From: CAWGUU01 sp963825765
Lineage (GTDB): Bacteria; Actinomycetota; Acidimicrobiia; Acidimicrobiales; AC-14
Direction of reading: 5' to 3'
NCBI GenBank assembly: GCA_963825765.1
Contig: CAWGUU010000009.1
Span: forward strand, 62,001 to 126,000
DNA: 64,000 bases
Made by a program: the position numbers and the translations under genes. The notes beneath the pieces are model-generated. The model made no database searches and was not told the origin of the DNA. It worked only from the letters and a program-made list of their open reading frames with translations. Below, piece after piece: positions 16,409 through 25,162 of this stretch (positions are counted from its first letter, which is position 1; each line of letters starts with the position of its first letter).

Positions 16409-16945
16409 CAGCGAGGACTGGCTGGGCTGGTGGCCACCGAGGAGCACGGCGATGGTGACGATCGGCCCGAACTCGCCGAGGGTGCCGACCGCCAGCAGGT
16501 GGGTGCCCAACCGGCCACCCAGCAGGCCGGCGTCCCGCCACATCGGCAGCATGGTTCCGAGCGCGGTCGTGGTCAGGATCAGCCCGATGATGAGCCCGGA
16601 GACGGCCTTGCCCTCCTCTTGCAGCAGGAAGCCGATCCCCAGCCCGAGCACCAATGAGAGCAGCCAGCCTTTGGTGGCCAGCTTCAGCGGCGTGCCCTTG
16701 ATGCGGGCGAAGTCCACCTCGTAGCCGGCGAGGAACATCAGGAAGGCGAGGCCCAGCGACGCGATGGACCGGATGGTCGGGTCGAGCTGGGCCAGGCCCA
16801 ACAGCTGGGGGCCTACGACGATCCCGGCCAGGATCTCGATCACCACCGCCGACACGCGGAACCGCTTCAGCAGCTCGGCCAGGAACGGAGCGAGGACGGC
16901 CACGACCATGATGACGGTCAGGGTCGCCAGCGTCCTCGAATCCAC
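15575..16945 (-). CDS. CPA2-type cation/proton antiporter (Kef-like)
   Basis: A membrane protein with about 12 hydrophobic segments between residues 5 and 395, including GIVVGPQLLGL, FLMFLAGYEVDF and GAFTAGIVV, typical of the CPA2 monovalent cation/H+ antiporter family. GTG 16945 follows an AGGGGGA ribosome-binding site. The membrane domain ends near residue 392 (AFSLLGRRSPEP); the remaining 60 residues are read antisense to the 3' part of ppgK. No TrkA-N domain is attached. It diverges from the SARP-type regulator, leaving a shared promoter region of about 115 bases. Confidence 0.88.
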   Translation of the reverse strand: MDSRTLATLTVIMVVAVLAPFLAELLKRFRVSAVVIEILAGIVVGPQLLGLAQLDPTIRSIASLGLAFLMFLAGYEVDFARIKGTPLKLATKGWLLSLVLGLGIGFLLQEEGKAVSGLIIGLILTTTALGTMLPMWRDAGLLGGRLGTHLLAVGTLGEFGPIVTIAVLLGGHQPSQSSLLLVLFVVVAVGAAKLAAQPKTPRLVRFLQTNLNTSAQLPVRLSVVLIVVLLWIANSLGLDVLLGAFTAGIVVRLGIKGPDEETIRIKLEAIGFGFFIPIFFVVSGMQFDLDGLVSTPRSLLILPATLGLFLLVRGLPVFLFYRDELEPDQRWPFALFSAAALPLVVAISQIGTSTGRLAPSSAAALVGAGILSVMIYPLIAFSLLGRRSPEPGPPETGNQETTSEGDRLNGGCRQRRPHDPRLVEQLGGDDRGLGLEVVEVVLGLLADPAADDEQVG

Positions 16946-17061
16946 GGCTCCCCCTCGCCCATCGCTTCCGTCACGAAAGCTACCGTGGGGTGTTCAGCTC
17001 TCGGCGGGAAGCACCGGGAGGGGACCGCTTGACGCCAGCTGGGGAGTCGGGGGAGCGCACG

Positions 17062-20000
17062 GTGCGGGTTCGCGTCATCGGGCCGCTGCTGGTGCATGTG
17101 GACGGGCGCCGGGCCCGGGATCTCCCTGGCGGCCGGGCGTCGAGCCTGCTCGGGCTGCTCGCCGCGGACGCCGGCCACATGGTGCCGACGGGGCGGATCA
17201 TCGAAGACCTGTGGCCGGGGAACCCGCCGGCCAAGCCCGAGCAGAACGTCGCCTCGCTGGTGAGCCGGCTGCGCCGGCTGGTGGGACGGGACTGCATCGA
17301 GGGCGGCCGCTCCGGCTATCGCCTGGTCCTGTCCGATTCGGTCAGCATCGACCTCGCCGACGCCGACAAGGCGGTGTCCGAGGCGGAGGCCCGATTGGCC
17401 GCGGGCTCGTCGGCGTCGGCCGCGGCCGCGGCCCGGGAGGCGCTGGTGCTCCTCGACGCCGGCGAGTTACTGGAGGACGAGCTGTACGCGGCCTGGACCG
17501 AGGGCCCCCGGCGGCGAGCCGAGCGGCTCCAGCGGCGGGCCCGCCGCTGCCTGTGGACCGCCGGGTTCGAGTTGGACGACACCGCCGCCGCGCTGGGGGC
17601 GGCCACCGCCGCGGTCGAGGCCGACCTCTTCGACGAGGAGGCGGCACGGGCTCTGATGCGGGCCAACCACCGCCGGGGCGACCGGAGCGCGGCGTTGGTG
17701 GCGTTCAAGCGCCTGGAGTCCCACCTGCACGAGGAGCTGGGCGTGGCGCCGGCCGACGAGACGTTGGAGCTCCACCAGGCCATCGTCGGCGGCCTGCCCG
17801 AGCCGGCCCGGTCCCCCGCCACCGGCATCGACGGCGGTGGTGGCGGGCGCCGGGTCCCGCTGGTGGGCAGGGCCGAGGAGCTGGACCGTCTGCGTGACGC
17901 GTGGGGCGCGGCGGTAGGCGGGCGGGGCGGCGCAGTGTTCGTCTGCGGGGCCGCGGGATCGGGGAAGTCCCGGCTGGCGGCCGAGGTGGTGGCCCTGGTC
18001 GAGGTCGGGGGTGGCGTGGCGCTGCGGGCCCGGTGCAACGAGGCGGAACGCTCGCTCTTCCTCCAGCCCATCCTCGAGGCCATCCGCGGCCACCTCGAGC
18101 GCACGCCGCCGGATGTCGCCCGCCAACTGGCCGGCAACTGGGCCGGCACGCTGGCCGAGTTGCTGCCCGGCCTCGCCGACCTCCTGCAGGCGGGCCCCTA
18201 CGAGTCGGTCGCACCCGAGCTCGAGCACCGCCGGTCGCTGGAGGCGGTCACGGAGCTGTTCGCCCGCGTCGCCCATCGCCAGCCCGCCCTCCTCGTGGTG
18301 GAGGACCTGGAGCACGCCGGGGCGTCGACCCTCGAAGCGCTGCGGTTCATGACCGGGCGGCTGGGCAACGAGCGCTTCCTCCTCCTTGTCACCCTCCGCC
18401 CCGAGGAGGCGCGGGACGCCCTCGAGACCCTGGAGGACCTGGGCCGACGCATCCAACTCGGCCCCCTGCCGGAGGCGGCGGTGCGGCGCCTGGCGACAGT
18501 GATGGGTGTGCCCGAGCTGGCCGGGCCGATCTACCGCCTCACGGGTGGCGACGTGCTGTTCTCGGTGGAGGCGTTCCGCCTGGCGGCCGATTCCGACAGG
18601 GCGGCCGACGCCCTCGAGGTGGCCCGTTCGCTGCGGGAGGTGGTCGTCGAGCGGATCCGCCGGGCCGGCGACGAGATCGAGGAGTTCCTCAGGGTGGCGG
18701 CGGTGGCCGGCGTCACGTTCGACATCGACCTTGTCGGCCGGGTGCAGAACCTCGACCCGGCGCGGGCCGCCCGGCTGGCCGAGCGGGGCGTGCAGGCGGG
18801 GCTGCTCACGTCGAAAGGCGACAGCCTGGCGTTCGCCAACCGCGTCATCCACGAGGTGCTGTACGACACCACCCCGCCGGCGGTACGGGCCAGCCGCCAC
18901 CGGCGCATCGCCGAGCTGGTGGCCGACCGTCCCGAGCTTGTGGCCGTCCACCAGGAGGCGGCCGGCGACTGGGCCAAGGCGACCGCGGCGTGGACGGCTG
19001 CCGCCGACGACGCCCAGCGCCGGTTCGCCAACCGCGACGCCGAGCGACTCCTGACCGCCGCCCTCGGCTGTGCCGAGAAGGCGAGCGCCGACAGGGACGG
19101 CCACCAGCGCACCGGGCCCGACAAGAATGGGGGCGCCGGCACCATCGCGCAGGTCTCGCTGCGGCGGGGCCAGGTGCGGGAGGAGCTGGCCGACTACGCC
19201 GGCGCCCGCGACGACCACCACCGGGCCCTCTCGCTGGCCCGGGACAGCGGCGACACCCGGATGGAGGCGATGGCCCTCGAGCGCCTGGGCTGGACCGCCT
19301 ACTACGGGCGCGACGCCGACACCGCCGGCGACCTCGCCGCCCAGGCCACGGGCCTGGCCGAACAAGCCGCTGCCGCCCCCGGCGCCCTGCCCAGCGCGCT
19401 CGTGCTGGTGGGACGGGTGCGCCACTGGGCCGGCGACATGGCGGGGGCGGCGTCGGCCTACTCCGACGCCCTCGTCGGTGCCGAGCCGTCGACGGTGGCG
19501 TCGGCCCTCAGCTGCCTCGGGGCGCTCCTGGAGCACGGCGACCGCTTCGAGGAGGCCAACGACGTGCTGGCCCGGGCCATGGCCCAGTGCGAGGAGACCG
19601 GCTCGTTCCGGGCGCTGCTGCGGACGCTCTTCTTCGCCGGCCTGGCCCGGGCCAACCTGGGCGACCTGGTCGGCGCCCTCCGGGTGCTCGAGCGCAAGCG
19701 GGGCCTGCTGGAGCGCTACGACGTCCACTTCTACCGGGCCCGCACCTCGACGACGCTCTCCTGGGTGTGGCGGGAGCTGGGCGATCGCGGCCGGGCCGAG
19801 GAGCTGGCCCAGATGGCCATCGAGCAGTCCCGGGAGGTCACCGCCGGCCAGCTGCAGACCGAGCAGGAGCTGCACGCCCTCCTGGCCCTGGCCGAGTGCC
19901 GCCTCCTCGACGACGACCCCGGCCGCGCCGCCGACCTCGTGGCCGAGGCCGAGCCGCTCATCCGCAACTGGCTGCCGTTCCGGTGGCGGGCCGAGCTGCG

Positions 20001-20298
20001 GCTCGTCGAGATGGCCAGCCGCTTGGAGCCGGAGCGGGCCGAGCTGCTCCTCGACCTGTCCCGCCAGCGGGGCTCGGCCAAGTACCAGGCGCTGGCCCTC
20101 GGTCGCCTCGGCCGTCGCGAGGAGGCGGCCAAGATGGCGGCGACGACCGGCTCGCCCCTGCTCGTGGCCGAGGTCGCGCCGGAGGCGCAGGCCCGCGACG
20201 CCATCCAGGCCGTCGCCGCCGCCGTCCCGCGCGACATGCGGTCGAGGTTCGTCCGTCAGGGGAGGCTCACCGGCCCGCTCCGCGGCCGGCCGGTTTGA
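17062..20298 (+). CDS. AfsR/SARP-type regulator: BTAD domain with AAA ATPase and TPR region
   Basis: A large transcriptional regulator. The N-terminus (VRVRVIGPLLVHVDGRRARDL, then SLLGLLAADAG and SLVSRLRRLVG) is the winged-helix DNA-binding domain of SARP proteins, followed to about residue 245 by the bacterial transcription activation domain. A nucleotide-binding domain follows with P-loop GAAGSGKS near residue 300 and LLVVEDLEHA as Walker B. The last 450 residues are helical TPR-like repeats. GTG 17062 is preferred over an in-frame GTG at 16990 because of the GGGGGAG ribosome-binding site at 17049-17055. The target genes are unknown. Confidence 0.88.
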   Translation: MRVRVIGPLLVHVDGRRARDLPGGRASSLLGLLAADAGHMVPTGRIIEDLWPGNPPAKPEQNVASLVSRLRRLVGRDCIEGGRSGYRLVLSDSVSIDLADADKAVSEAEARLAAGSSASAAAAAREALVLLDAGELLEDELYAAWTEGPRRRAERLQRRARRCLWTAGFELDDTAAALGAATAAVEADLFDEEAARALMRANHRRGDRSAALVAFKRLESHLHEELGVAPADETLELHQAIVGGLPEPARSPATGIDGGGGGRRVPLVGRAEELDRLRDAWGAAVGGRGGAVFVCGAAGSGKSRLAAEVVALVEVGGGVALRARCNEAERSLFLQPILEAIRGHLERTPPDVARQLAGNWAGTLAELLPGLADLLQAGPYESVAPELEHRRSLEAVTELFARVAHRQPALLVVEDLEHAGASTLEALRFMTGRLGNERFLLLVTLRPEEARDALETLEDLGRRIQLGPLPEAAVRRLATVMGVPELAGPIYRLTGGDVLFSVEAFRLAADSDRAADALEVARSLREVVVERIRRAGDEIEEFLRVAAVAGVTFDIDLVGRVQNLDPARAARLAERGVQAGLLTSKGDSLAFANRVIHEVLYDTTPPAVRASRHRRIAELVADRPELVAVHQEAAGDWAKATAAWTAAADDAQRRFANRDAERLLTAALGCAEKASADRDGHQRTGPDKNGGAGTIAQVSLRRGQVREELADYAGARDDHHRALSLARDSGDTRMEAMALERLGWTAYYGRDADTAGDLAAQATGLAEQAAAAPGALPSALVLVGRVRHWAGDMAGAASAYSDALVGAEPSTVASALSCLGALLEHGDRFEEANDVLARAMAQCEETGSFRALLRTLFFAGLARANLGDLVGALRVLERKRGLLERYDVHFYRARTSTTLSWVWRELGDRGRAEELAQMAIEQSREVTAGQLQTEQELHALLALAECRLLDDDPGRAADLVAEAEPLIRNWLPFRWRAELRLVEMASRLEPERAELLLDLSRQRGSAKYQALALGRLGRREEAAKMAATTGSPLLVAEVAPEAQARDAIQAVAAAVPRDMRSRFVRQGRLTGPLRGRPV

Positions 20299-20362
20299 TG
20301 CAGCGATAGCGCCCCTCCGCCGCCCGAAACGGCCTCGACAGGGGCGCGACGGGCGCATCAAA
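20294..20362 (+). terminator. Long imperfect hairpin after the SARP gene
   Basis: Two 23-base arms at 20294-20316 and 20340-20362 pair with five mismatches (outer TTTGATGC with GCATCAAA, inner GCGCCCCT with AGGGGCGC), and a second small GC hairpin lies in the loop. The structure starts at the SARP stop codon. It has no T-tract, so it could end transcription in the actinobacterial manner or be a mobile palindrome of a type different from the five-copy family. Confidence 0.65.
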
Positions 20363-20388
20363 CGCCGCTACGGCCCGGTGCCTACGCT

Positions 20389-21159
20389 TTGTCCGTGCCC
20401 TTGCTTGCCGGTGGTGCGGCGATGCCGATCGTCGGTTTCGGGACCTGGGAGATGACGGGGTCCGAGTGCTACCGAGCAGTCCGGTACGCCCTCGAAGTCG
20501 GCTACCGCCACATCGACACGGCGACGATGTACCGCAACGAGCGCGAGGTCGGTCGGGCGCTGCGTGACAGCGGCCTGCGCCGTGAGGACGTGTTCCTGAC
20601 GACCAAGCTGCGACCGACCGATGCCGGGCGAGAGCGACGCACGCTCGACGGGAGCTTGCGGGCACTGGGAGTGGACTTCGTCGATCTGTGGCTCGTCCAC
20701 TGGCCACCCCGTGGATCCGGGCCGCAGCTGTGGCAGCAACTCCTCGACCTCCGAGACGAGGGGATGGCCCGCGCCGTCGGCGTCAGCAACTACTCCATCG
20801 CCCAACTGGACGAGCTCGTCCGGGCGACCGGCGAGGCCCCGGAGGTGAACCAGATCCGGTGGGGTCCCACGCTCCACGACCCGAACGAGCTCGGGGAGCA
20901 CCGCCGGCGCAGCGTGGTCCTCGAGGGCTACAGCCCGTTCAAGACCACCGACCTGTGCCATCCCGTGCTCGTCGACGTCGCCGGCCGCCTCGGCGTGACG
21001 CCCGCCCAGGTCGTGATCCGTTGGCACATCGACCACGGAGTGGTCGTCATCCCGAAGTCCGCCAGGCCTGAGCGGATCGCGGCCAACTTCGACGTCTTCG
21101 GATTCTCGCTCGACGACGAGGACCTCGGCCGGATCGACGCGCTGTCCCGATCACGGTGA
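20389..21159 (+). CDS. Aldo/keto reductase
   Basis: A 256-residue NADPH-dependent reductase of the AKR superfamily. The catalytic tetrad is visible: Asp in HIDTATMY, Tyr in the same motif, Lys in FLTTKLRP and His in LWLVHWPP. GVSNYS and VVIPKSARPERIAANF near the C-terminus form the cofactor site. The start is TTG 20389 or GTG 20395. Its stop codon overlaps the GTG of the broken dehalogenase that follows (GTGA), which suggests the two formed an operon before the second gene was damaged. Confidence 0.92.
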   Translation: MSVPLLAGGAAMPIVGFGTWEMTGSECYRAVRYALEVGYRHIDTATMYRNEREVGRALRDSGLRREDVFLTTKLRPTDAGRERRTLDGSLRALGVDFVDLWLVHWPPRGSGPQLWQQLLDLRDEGMARAVGVSNYSIAQLDELVRATGEAPEVNQIRWGPTLHDPNELGEHRRRSVVLEGYSPFKTTDLCHPVLVDVAGRLGVTPAQVVIRWHIDHGVVVIPKSARPERIAANFDVFGFSLDDEDLGRIDALSRSR

Positions 21160-21871
21160 CGCCGCCCTTCGTCCGAACCCCCGACGAGCGGTTCGCGGCC
21201 CTCGCCGGCTGGCCCTTCGCTCCTCACTATCTCGACCACGACGGGCTGCGCCTCCACTACGTCGACGACGGACGGCGCGACGCCCCGGTGTTCCTGCCCA
21301 GGACTGGGGCGGCCCGATCTCCCTCCGCAACGCCTGCGACCAGCCCGGCCGGTACGCACGGCTCTTCGTCGGTAACACCTGGTTGCACCACGACGCCTAC
21401 GAGTACACCGACGCCATCCGCAGCTGGCGAGCGATGGCGGTCGATGCGGAACGACTCGGGGGCGACATGCCGACCGGACTCGTCGTCGCCAGCTCGCTCA
21501 GGCGCAGCGGCCACGACACCGATGCCATCCGCGCCGCCTACGAGGCTCCGTTCGACGGTGTCGAGTCGAAGGCCGGTCCCCGCCGCTTCCCTTGGTGCCT
21601 CCCCTTCGCCGAGCCCGAGGCGGGCGGTGCGACGTGGCAACGCCGATGCCACCAGCGTCTGCCGGCGTTGGGTATTCCCGTGCACTTCGTGTGGGGCGAC
21701 GCCGACCCGATCTTCACCTGGGAGTGGGCCGAGCAATGGGCGGCGACGATCCCAGGAGCGACGCTCGACCGAATCGAGGGCGCCGGTCATTTCGTTCAAG
21801 AGGACGCTGCGGAAGACTGCGTCGACACCGTCCTCGCCCCGCGGGGGAAGCGGGGGCCTGAGACGCAATGA
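21156..21871 (+). pseudogene. Haloalkane dehalogenase remnant with an internal deletion
   Basis: The first 45 codons (FAALAGWPFAPHYLDHDGLRLHYVDDG...VFL) match the start of haloalkane dehalogenases. At 21294-21299 the reading jumps directly to QDWGGPISLRNA, the nucleophile-Asp motif, in another frame, and continues to a normal C-terminus with the acid region and the catalytic histidine in GAGHFVQED. About 70 residues are missing, including the HGEP oxyanion/halide-binding segment. The deletion is not a multiple of three, so no intact enzyme can be made. The cap and C-terminal sequence are otherwise well preserved, so the loss may be recent. Confidence 0.85.
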
Positions 21872-21976
21872 GCTTCGGGGGGTCCGCTGACGAGCGTCCT
21901 GCTGCGACCGGCGAGCGATCTGTACTCTCGGCGCCCGGTGGTTCGTGCCCAGGCCACGGATCACACGGGAGGTCCG

Positions 21977-22156
21977 ATGGACAACACCGAGGACGTGCAC
22001 GCGGCCGCGACACTCCTGCACATGACGGCGGAGCACGACAGCAGGAGCATTGCATCCGGCGGGATCGTGGCGTTCAAGGTCAACGACCAAGGCAAGTTCA
22101 CGGAGACGTGGTTCCTCTACAGCGATCAGCGCGCCTACGACGAGTTCTTTCGCTGA
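21977..22156 (+). CDS. Small NTF2/SnoaL-like C-terminal fragment
   Basis: A 59-residue frame starting at ATG 21977, four bases after a GGGAGG ribosome-binding site. Its second half (GGIVAFKVNDQGKFTETWFLYSDQRAYDEFF) resembles the last strands of NTF2/SnoaL-like proteins, where a tryptophan and an acidic-aromatic end are usual. A complete domain needs about 110-130 residues, so this is either a truncated relic, in keeping with the damaged dehalogenase beside it, or a miniature protein. Confidence 0.55.
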   Translation: MDNTEDVHAAATLLHMTAEHDSRSIASGGIVAFKVNDQGKFTETWFLYSDQRAYDEFFR

Positions 22157-22169
22157 CGAGCTCGACCTC

Positions 22170-23372
22170 TCAGGTCCCGATGGTGTCCTGCACCAGGTCG
22201 GCGATGTGGCTCTGACCGGTGGGCGTGGGGTGGAACGGAGCCAGGCTGGTCTTGTCGCGCAGGAGAATCGACATGCCGTAGTCCCACGGATCCTTGTCGC
22301 ACCACTGGTGCCCTTCCATCACCTTGGTGACGTCGGCCACTTTGGCCCCTGTCAGCGGTATCTCGCGCAGGATCAGGCCGTTGAGCTGGCCGAGGAGATC
22401 GCCGAGGTACGAGAACTGCTCGGCCGACAAGCCCAGCGCGTCAGGGCACTTGGTGATGGTGAGGTCGGCCCCGGGCGCCGGCAAAGGGTTGTAATACGTG
22501 GTGAAGACGATGTTGGGCACCTTGCCGTCGCGCTCGCCGCGCGCCACGATCGCCTGGACGAAGTCGGCGTAGTCCTTGGCCAGTGGCGGCAACTCGTCGG
22601 TGAAGGTCGTCTTCACGAACTCACTCGGGTCGCCGGCGGTGCACGGGTAGGGCGTGCCCGCGGCCTGGAACTGCTGGCGCTTTTGGTCGAGCGCGCTCTG
22701 CAGCTTGTCGAGGTCCTTGTATTCGTCGTAGGCGCCGGTGACGTCGGCGAAGAGACGGTCGATCCCCTTCTTCCGCTCCGTCTTGTCCTTGACGGCCTCC
22801 AGGTCCTTCAGCTGCTGGACGGCCTCGGGTGTCACTGCCAACGTCGCCGCGATGCAGTACACGAAGATCTTGGCGAACCCGATGTCGTCGGCGCCCAGGG
22901 TGATGAGGACGAGGTCGGGGTCGGCGGCGTCGTAGAGGGCGTTGAGGTCGGTCTGGGTCGCCCAGTCGCCGAACTGCGGAGGCCCGAAGTTGGCCGTCTT
23001 CTCGGATGGCAGCAAGGCGACTTCGGGGGTGACGATCCCCGCCGGGTAACCACCACCGGTGCACGCCAGCATGGTCAGGTTGGCCTGGCGGGAGTTGGCG
23101 ACGAGGTTTCCGTAGGCCTTGCCCGACTGGTGGCAGTCGGGGTAGGGGCCCAGCCATTTCGGGTCGGCGACTCCCTTGCTCCAGGTCGGGAGCACGGGTC
23201 GGTGCTCGTACTTGTAGTCGTAGGCGATGCCTTCGCCCGACGCCACCGAGTCGCCCATGACCACGATCGAGCCGATGGGCGGGTAGGTCGGCTGACTGGA
23301 CGAGGACGACGACGACGAGCATCCGGCGACCAGCAGGGCGAGCACGCCGGCGACGGCAATGGAGCGCAGCAT
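22170..23372 (-). CDS. Lipoprotein GDSL/SGNH hydrolase
   Basis: A 400-residue lipid-anchored hydrolase. ATG 23372 begins a signal peptide with lipobox LVAGC, followed by a serine run. Block I is GDSVASGEG, with the nucleophile serine, near residue 42; TLGADDIGF fits block III with Asp in place of the usual Asn; the C-terminal FHPTPTGQ supplies the catalytic histidine. It probably acts as an esterase or lipase at the outer face of the membrane. The substrate is unknown. Confidence 0.85.
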   Translation of the reverse strand: MLRSIAVAGVLALLVAGCSSSSSSSSQPTYPPIGSIVVMGDSVASGEGIAYDYKYEHRPVLPTWSKGVADPKWLGPYPDCHQSGKAYGNLVANSRQANLTMLACTGGGYPAGIVTPEVALLPSEKTANFGPPQFGDWATQTDLNALYDAADPDLVLITLGADDIGFAKIFVYCIAATLAVTPEAVQQLKDLEAVKDKTERKKGIDRLFADVTGAYDEYKDLDKLQSALDQKRQQFQAAGTPYPCTAGDPSEFVKTTFTDELPPLAKDYADFVQAIVARGERDGKVPNIVFTTYYNPLPAPGADLTITKCPDALGLSAEQFSYLGDLLGQLNGLILREIPLTGAKVADVTKVMEGHQWCDKDPWDYGMSILLRDKTSLAPFHPTPTGQSHIADLVQDTIGT

Positions 23373-23431
23373 GGGGGCAAGGTACCCGGCCAGCCTCCCG
23401 CCGGCCGTCCGCCCTGGTCCTTCACGCCCCG

Positions 23432-24235
23432 TCAGGTGCACCCCGGAGGAGGGAGCTCGCCGACCTCCGCCAAGAAGTTACGAAAGATGATGGGCTCGAC
23501 AGGATCCTCGGCTGAGGTCATTTCCTTGACGGTCTCCCACGCTGACCAAAGCACAATAGCTCCGATCCCGCAATACCCTCGTACGATTCGCAGCTGCCGT
23601 AGCATTGTCTCCGGTGAGATCGCGTCACGATTGTGGACCGTATTCGGTCCCGCGAGCACCCAAAAGGAGAGGATAGGACATAGTGGGATCGAACGACGGT
23701 TGCTGCGAGTCAGGGTGAGAGACGCGTCGATTGCCTGTCGTGTGGCGTCATCGACCCAGCCCTTGAACTCCTCGCCAGTCTTTCCATCGTGCGGCCCGAA
23801 GCGGACATAGAGAACTGGGACTATATAGTCGAGGTCGTCGTACATCCCGAGGCGACCAGCTTCCCTGTACCCCTTCATGCTGCGGAGAAAGGCTGGGTTC
23901 GCCCGCCCTTTACCATCTGGGACGATGACTTGATAGAGACCAAGTTTCGCTCCCGACCCGCCGAGCCTTTGCCGAGCCACGCGTATTCTCGTCTTGTATG
24001 CCTCGACGATCGTCGCCAGTTCCTCATCTCCGAACCCGCCGAGGTGCCGTGGAGCTAGATCCCCCGGCTCCATGTGAATCAATACGGCATTGTTGGTGAT
24101 TCCAAAGGCTTCGAGTTCCCCTCGAAGTGGGTCGCCCGCATACCGACCCTGGAGCGAGAAACGAATATCGCAGGTCGGATTGTCTGTGCGTTGACACAAA
24201 CGCATGCATTCGAGCGACTGCAGTTCATGACGCAC
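23432..24235 (-). CDS. Lower-GC orphan protein, possibly a TIM-barrel fragment
   Basis: A 267-residue frame whose DNA is clearly lower in GC (about 50-55 %) than everything around it. The protein has alternating strand and helix segments such as KLGLYQVIVP, LDYIVPVLYVRFG, IPLCPILSFWVLA and GAIVLWSAWE, which resembles the later half of a TIM-barrel glycosidase or similar fold, but no family is recognised. The start is uncertain and the N-terminus may be missing. Composition and the adjoining palindromic repeat suggest acquired DNA. Confidence 0.55.
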   Translation of the reverse strand: MRHELQSLECMRLCQRTDNPTCDIRFSLQGRYAGDPLRGELEAFGITNNAVLIHMEPGDLAPRHLGGFGDEELATIVEAYKTRIRVARQRLGGSGAKLGLYQVIVPDGKGRANPAFLRSMKGYREAGRLGMYDDLDYIVPVLYVRFGPHDGKTGEEFKGWVDDATRQAIDASLTLTRSNRRSIPLCPILSFWVLAGPNTVHNRDAISPETMLRQLRIVRGYCGIGAIVLWSAWETVKEMTSAEDPVEPIIFRNFLAEVGELPPPGCT

Positions 24236-24350
24236 CGGAGCCAGCGGAGGAAGCAGCGAAGGCGCCTGCCCGGGTCAGAGCTCATCGTTGGGGATCGTGT
24301 CCAGGCGGGGCAACGCCGAGTTTGGCCAGTGCGTGCTCGATGACGGCGCC

Positions 24351-24400
24351 GAACCGGGGCGACGCAGCCGCGGCATACGCGGGTGAGCCGCCCCAGTTGG
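24351..24400. repeat. Palindromic repeat, copy 3
   Basis: Arms GAACCGGGGCG and CGCCCCAGTTGG with a GC-rich core; the arms are the same as in copy 1 at 2713-2762. It sits in the gap of about 220 bases between the lower-GC gene and the XRE-cupin gene, in which no gene is seen. Its closeness to the edge of the lower-GC block is notable. Confidence 0.75.
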
Positions 24401-24458
24401 CCAAAGTCTGTACGACAGACTGCGCCGGCTCCCGGACCATGACCGCACGTACGCCTGT

Positions 24459-25082
24459 TTACAGCGGCTTCAGGGCCACCCACACCGCTTGTGCCGGCAC
24501 GTCGCCGGCGTTCTCCCAGCGGTGGGGGCGGTCGGTGCGGAGATGCAACGCGTCACCGGTGCCGACTTCGTACAGCCGGCCCTCGACCTCGAACCGCAGC
24601 GACCCTTCTAGTACCAGCACCAGCTCCTCGCCCTGCCGTTCGATCAGTGACGGGCCGCTGCCGGCGCCGGGAGCCACGGTGACGACGCGCCCGTCCAGCA
24701 GGAACCGGGCGTACGAGCCCGAGATCGAGCGCACGTCGACACCGCCGTCGGTGCTGAACAGCTCGGGCCGGGCTGCCGCCGCGGTGAACGCCACCGGCCC
24801 GGCGAGGTCGGCCTCCTCGTCGATGAAATAGGCCACCGGCCGGTCGAAGGCGTCGGCCAGCTTGAGCAGGGTGGTGATGGTGGGCACCATCCCGTTGCGC
24901 TCGATCTTGTGGATGGCCGCCGCCGAGACCCCTGCCCGCTCGGCCAGCTGCTGGAGCGAGAGCCCCCGCTGCATGCGGAGCTCCCGCAGCCGGGGGCCGA
25001 TCCCCTCGACCACCTGGTCGACGCGTCCGGGCCCGCTGACGTCTGCCGCATTCAAGTCTGGCGGTCCGCTGACTTCGGTCAT
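24459..25082 (-). CDS. XRE-family regulator with C-terminal cupin domain
   Basis: A 207-residue transcription factor. Residues 29-85 form an XRE helix-turn-helix (LRELRMQRGLSLQQLAERAGVS, recognition helix AAIHKIERNG), and residues 130-205 form a cupin (GEELVLVLEGSLRFEVEG... DRPHRWENAG). Such proteins often sense a small metabolite through the cupin. It is divergent from the FAD oxidoreductase at 25163; their shared promoter contains an operator-like motif also found at 44386 and 51291, so this protein is the best candidate to control the nitrogen/coenzyme M gene set. Confidence 0.92.
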   Translation of the reverse strand: MTEVSGPPDLNAADVSGPGRVDQVVEGIGPRLRELRMQRGLSLQQLAERAGVSAAAIHKIERNGMVPTITTLLKLADAFDRPVAYFIDEEADLAGPVAFTAAAARPELFSTDGGVDVRSISGSYARFLLDGRVVTVAPGAGSGPSLIERQGEELVLVLEGSLRFEVEGRLYEVGTGDALHLRTDRPHRWENAGDVPAQAVWVALKPL

Positions 25083-25102
25083 GCCGCTCCTGGACAGCGT
25101 CG

Positions 25103-25130
25103 GAAACGTACGTCCAGTATAGTAAACGGC
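25103..25130. promoter_or_regulatory. Divergent promoter with operator-like motif, site 1
   Basis: Between the XRE-cupin gene and the FAD oxidoreductase. On the minus strand GCCGTTTACTATACTGG (25114-25130) continues into ACGTACGTTTC (25103-25113). The same pattern recurs in part at 44386-44402 and 51291-51311. It contains a plus-strand -10 box TATAGT (25118-25123) and its minus-strand counterpart TATACT. The centre is imperfectly palindromic, as expected for a dimeric regulator. Confidence 0.6.
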
Positions 25131-25162
25131 TTACCCCGGTCGTCCCTGCTCGAGGTGGACAC

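Noticed and set aside
16990..17061. Upstream GTG start for the SARP-type regulator
   Set aside because: The frame is open, but the GTG at 17062 has a better ribosome-binding site and begins exactly at the conserved winged-helix strand.
24079..24483. A 134-codon Cys/Arg-rich frame on the minus strand
   Set aside because: It is made of the palindromic repeat and the other frame of the lower-GC gene and has no sensible protein features.
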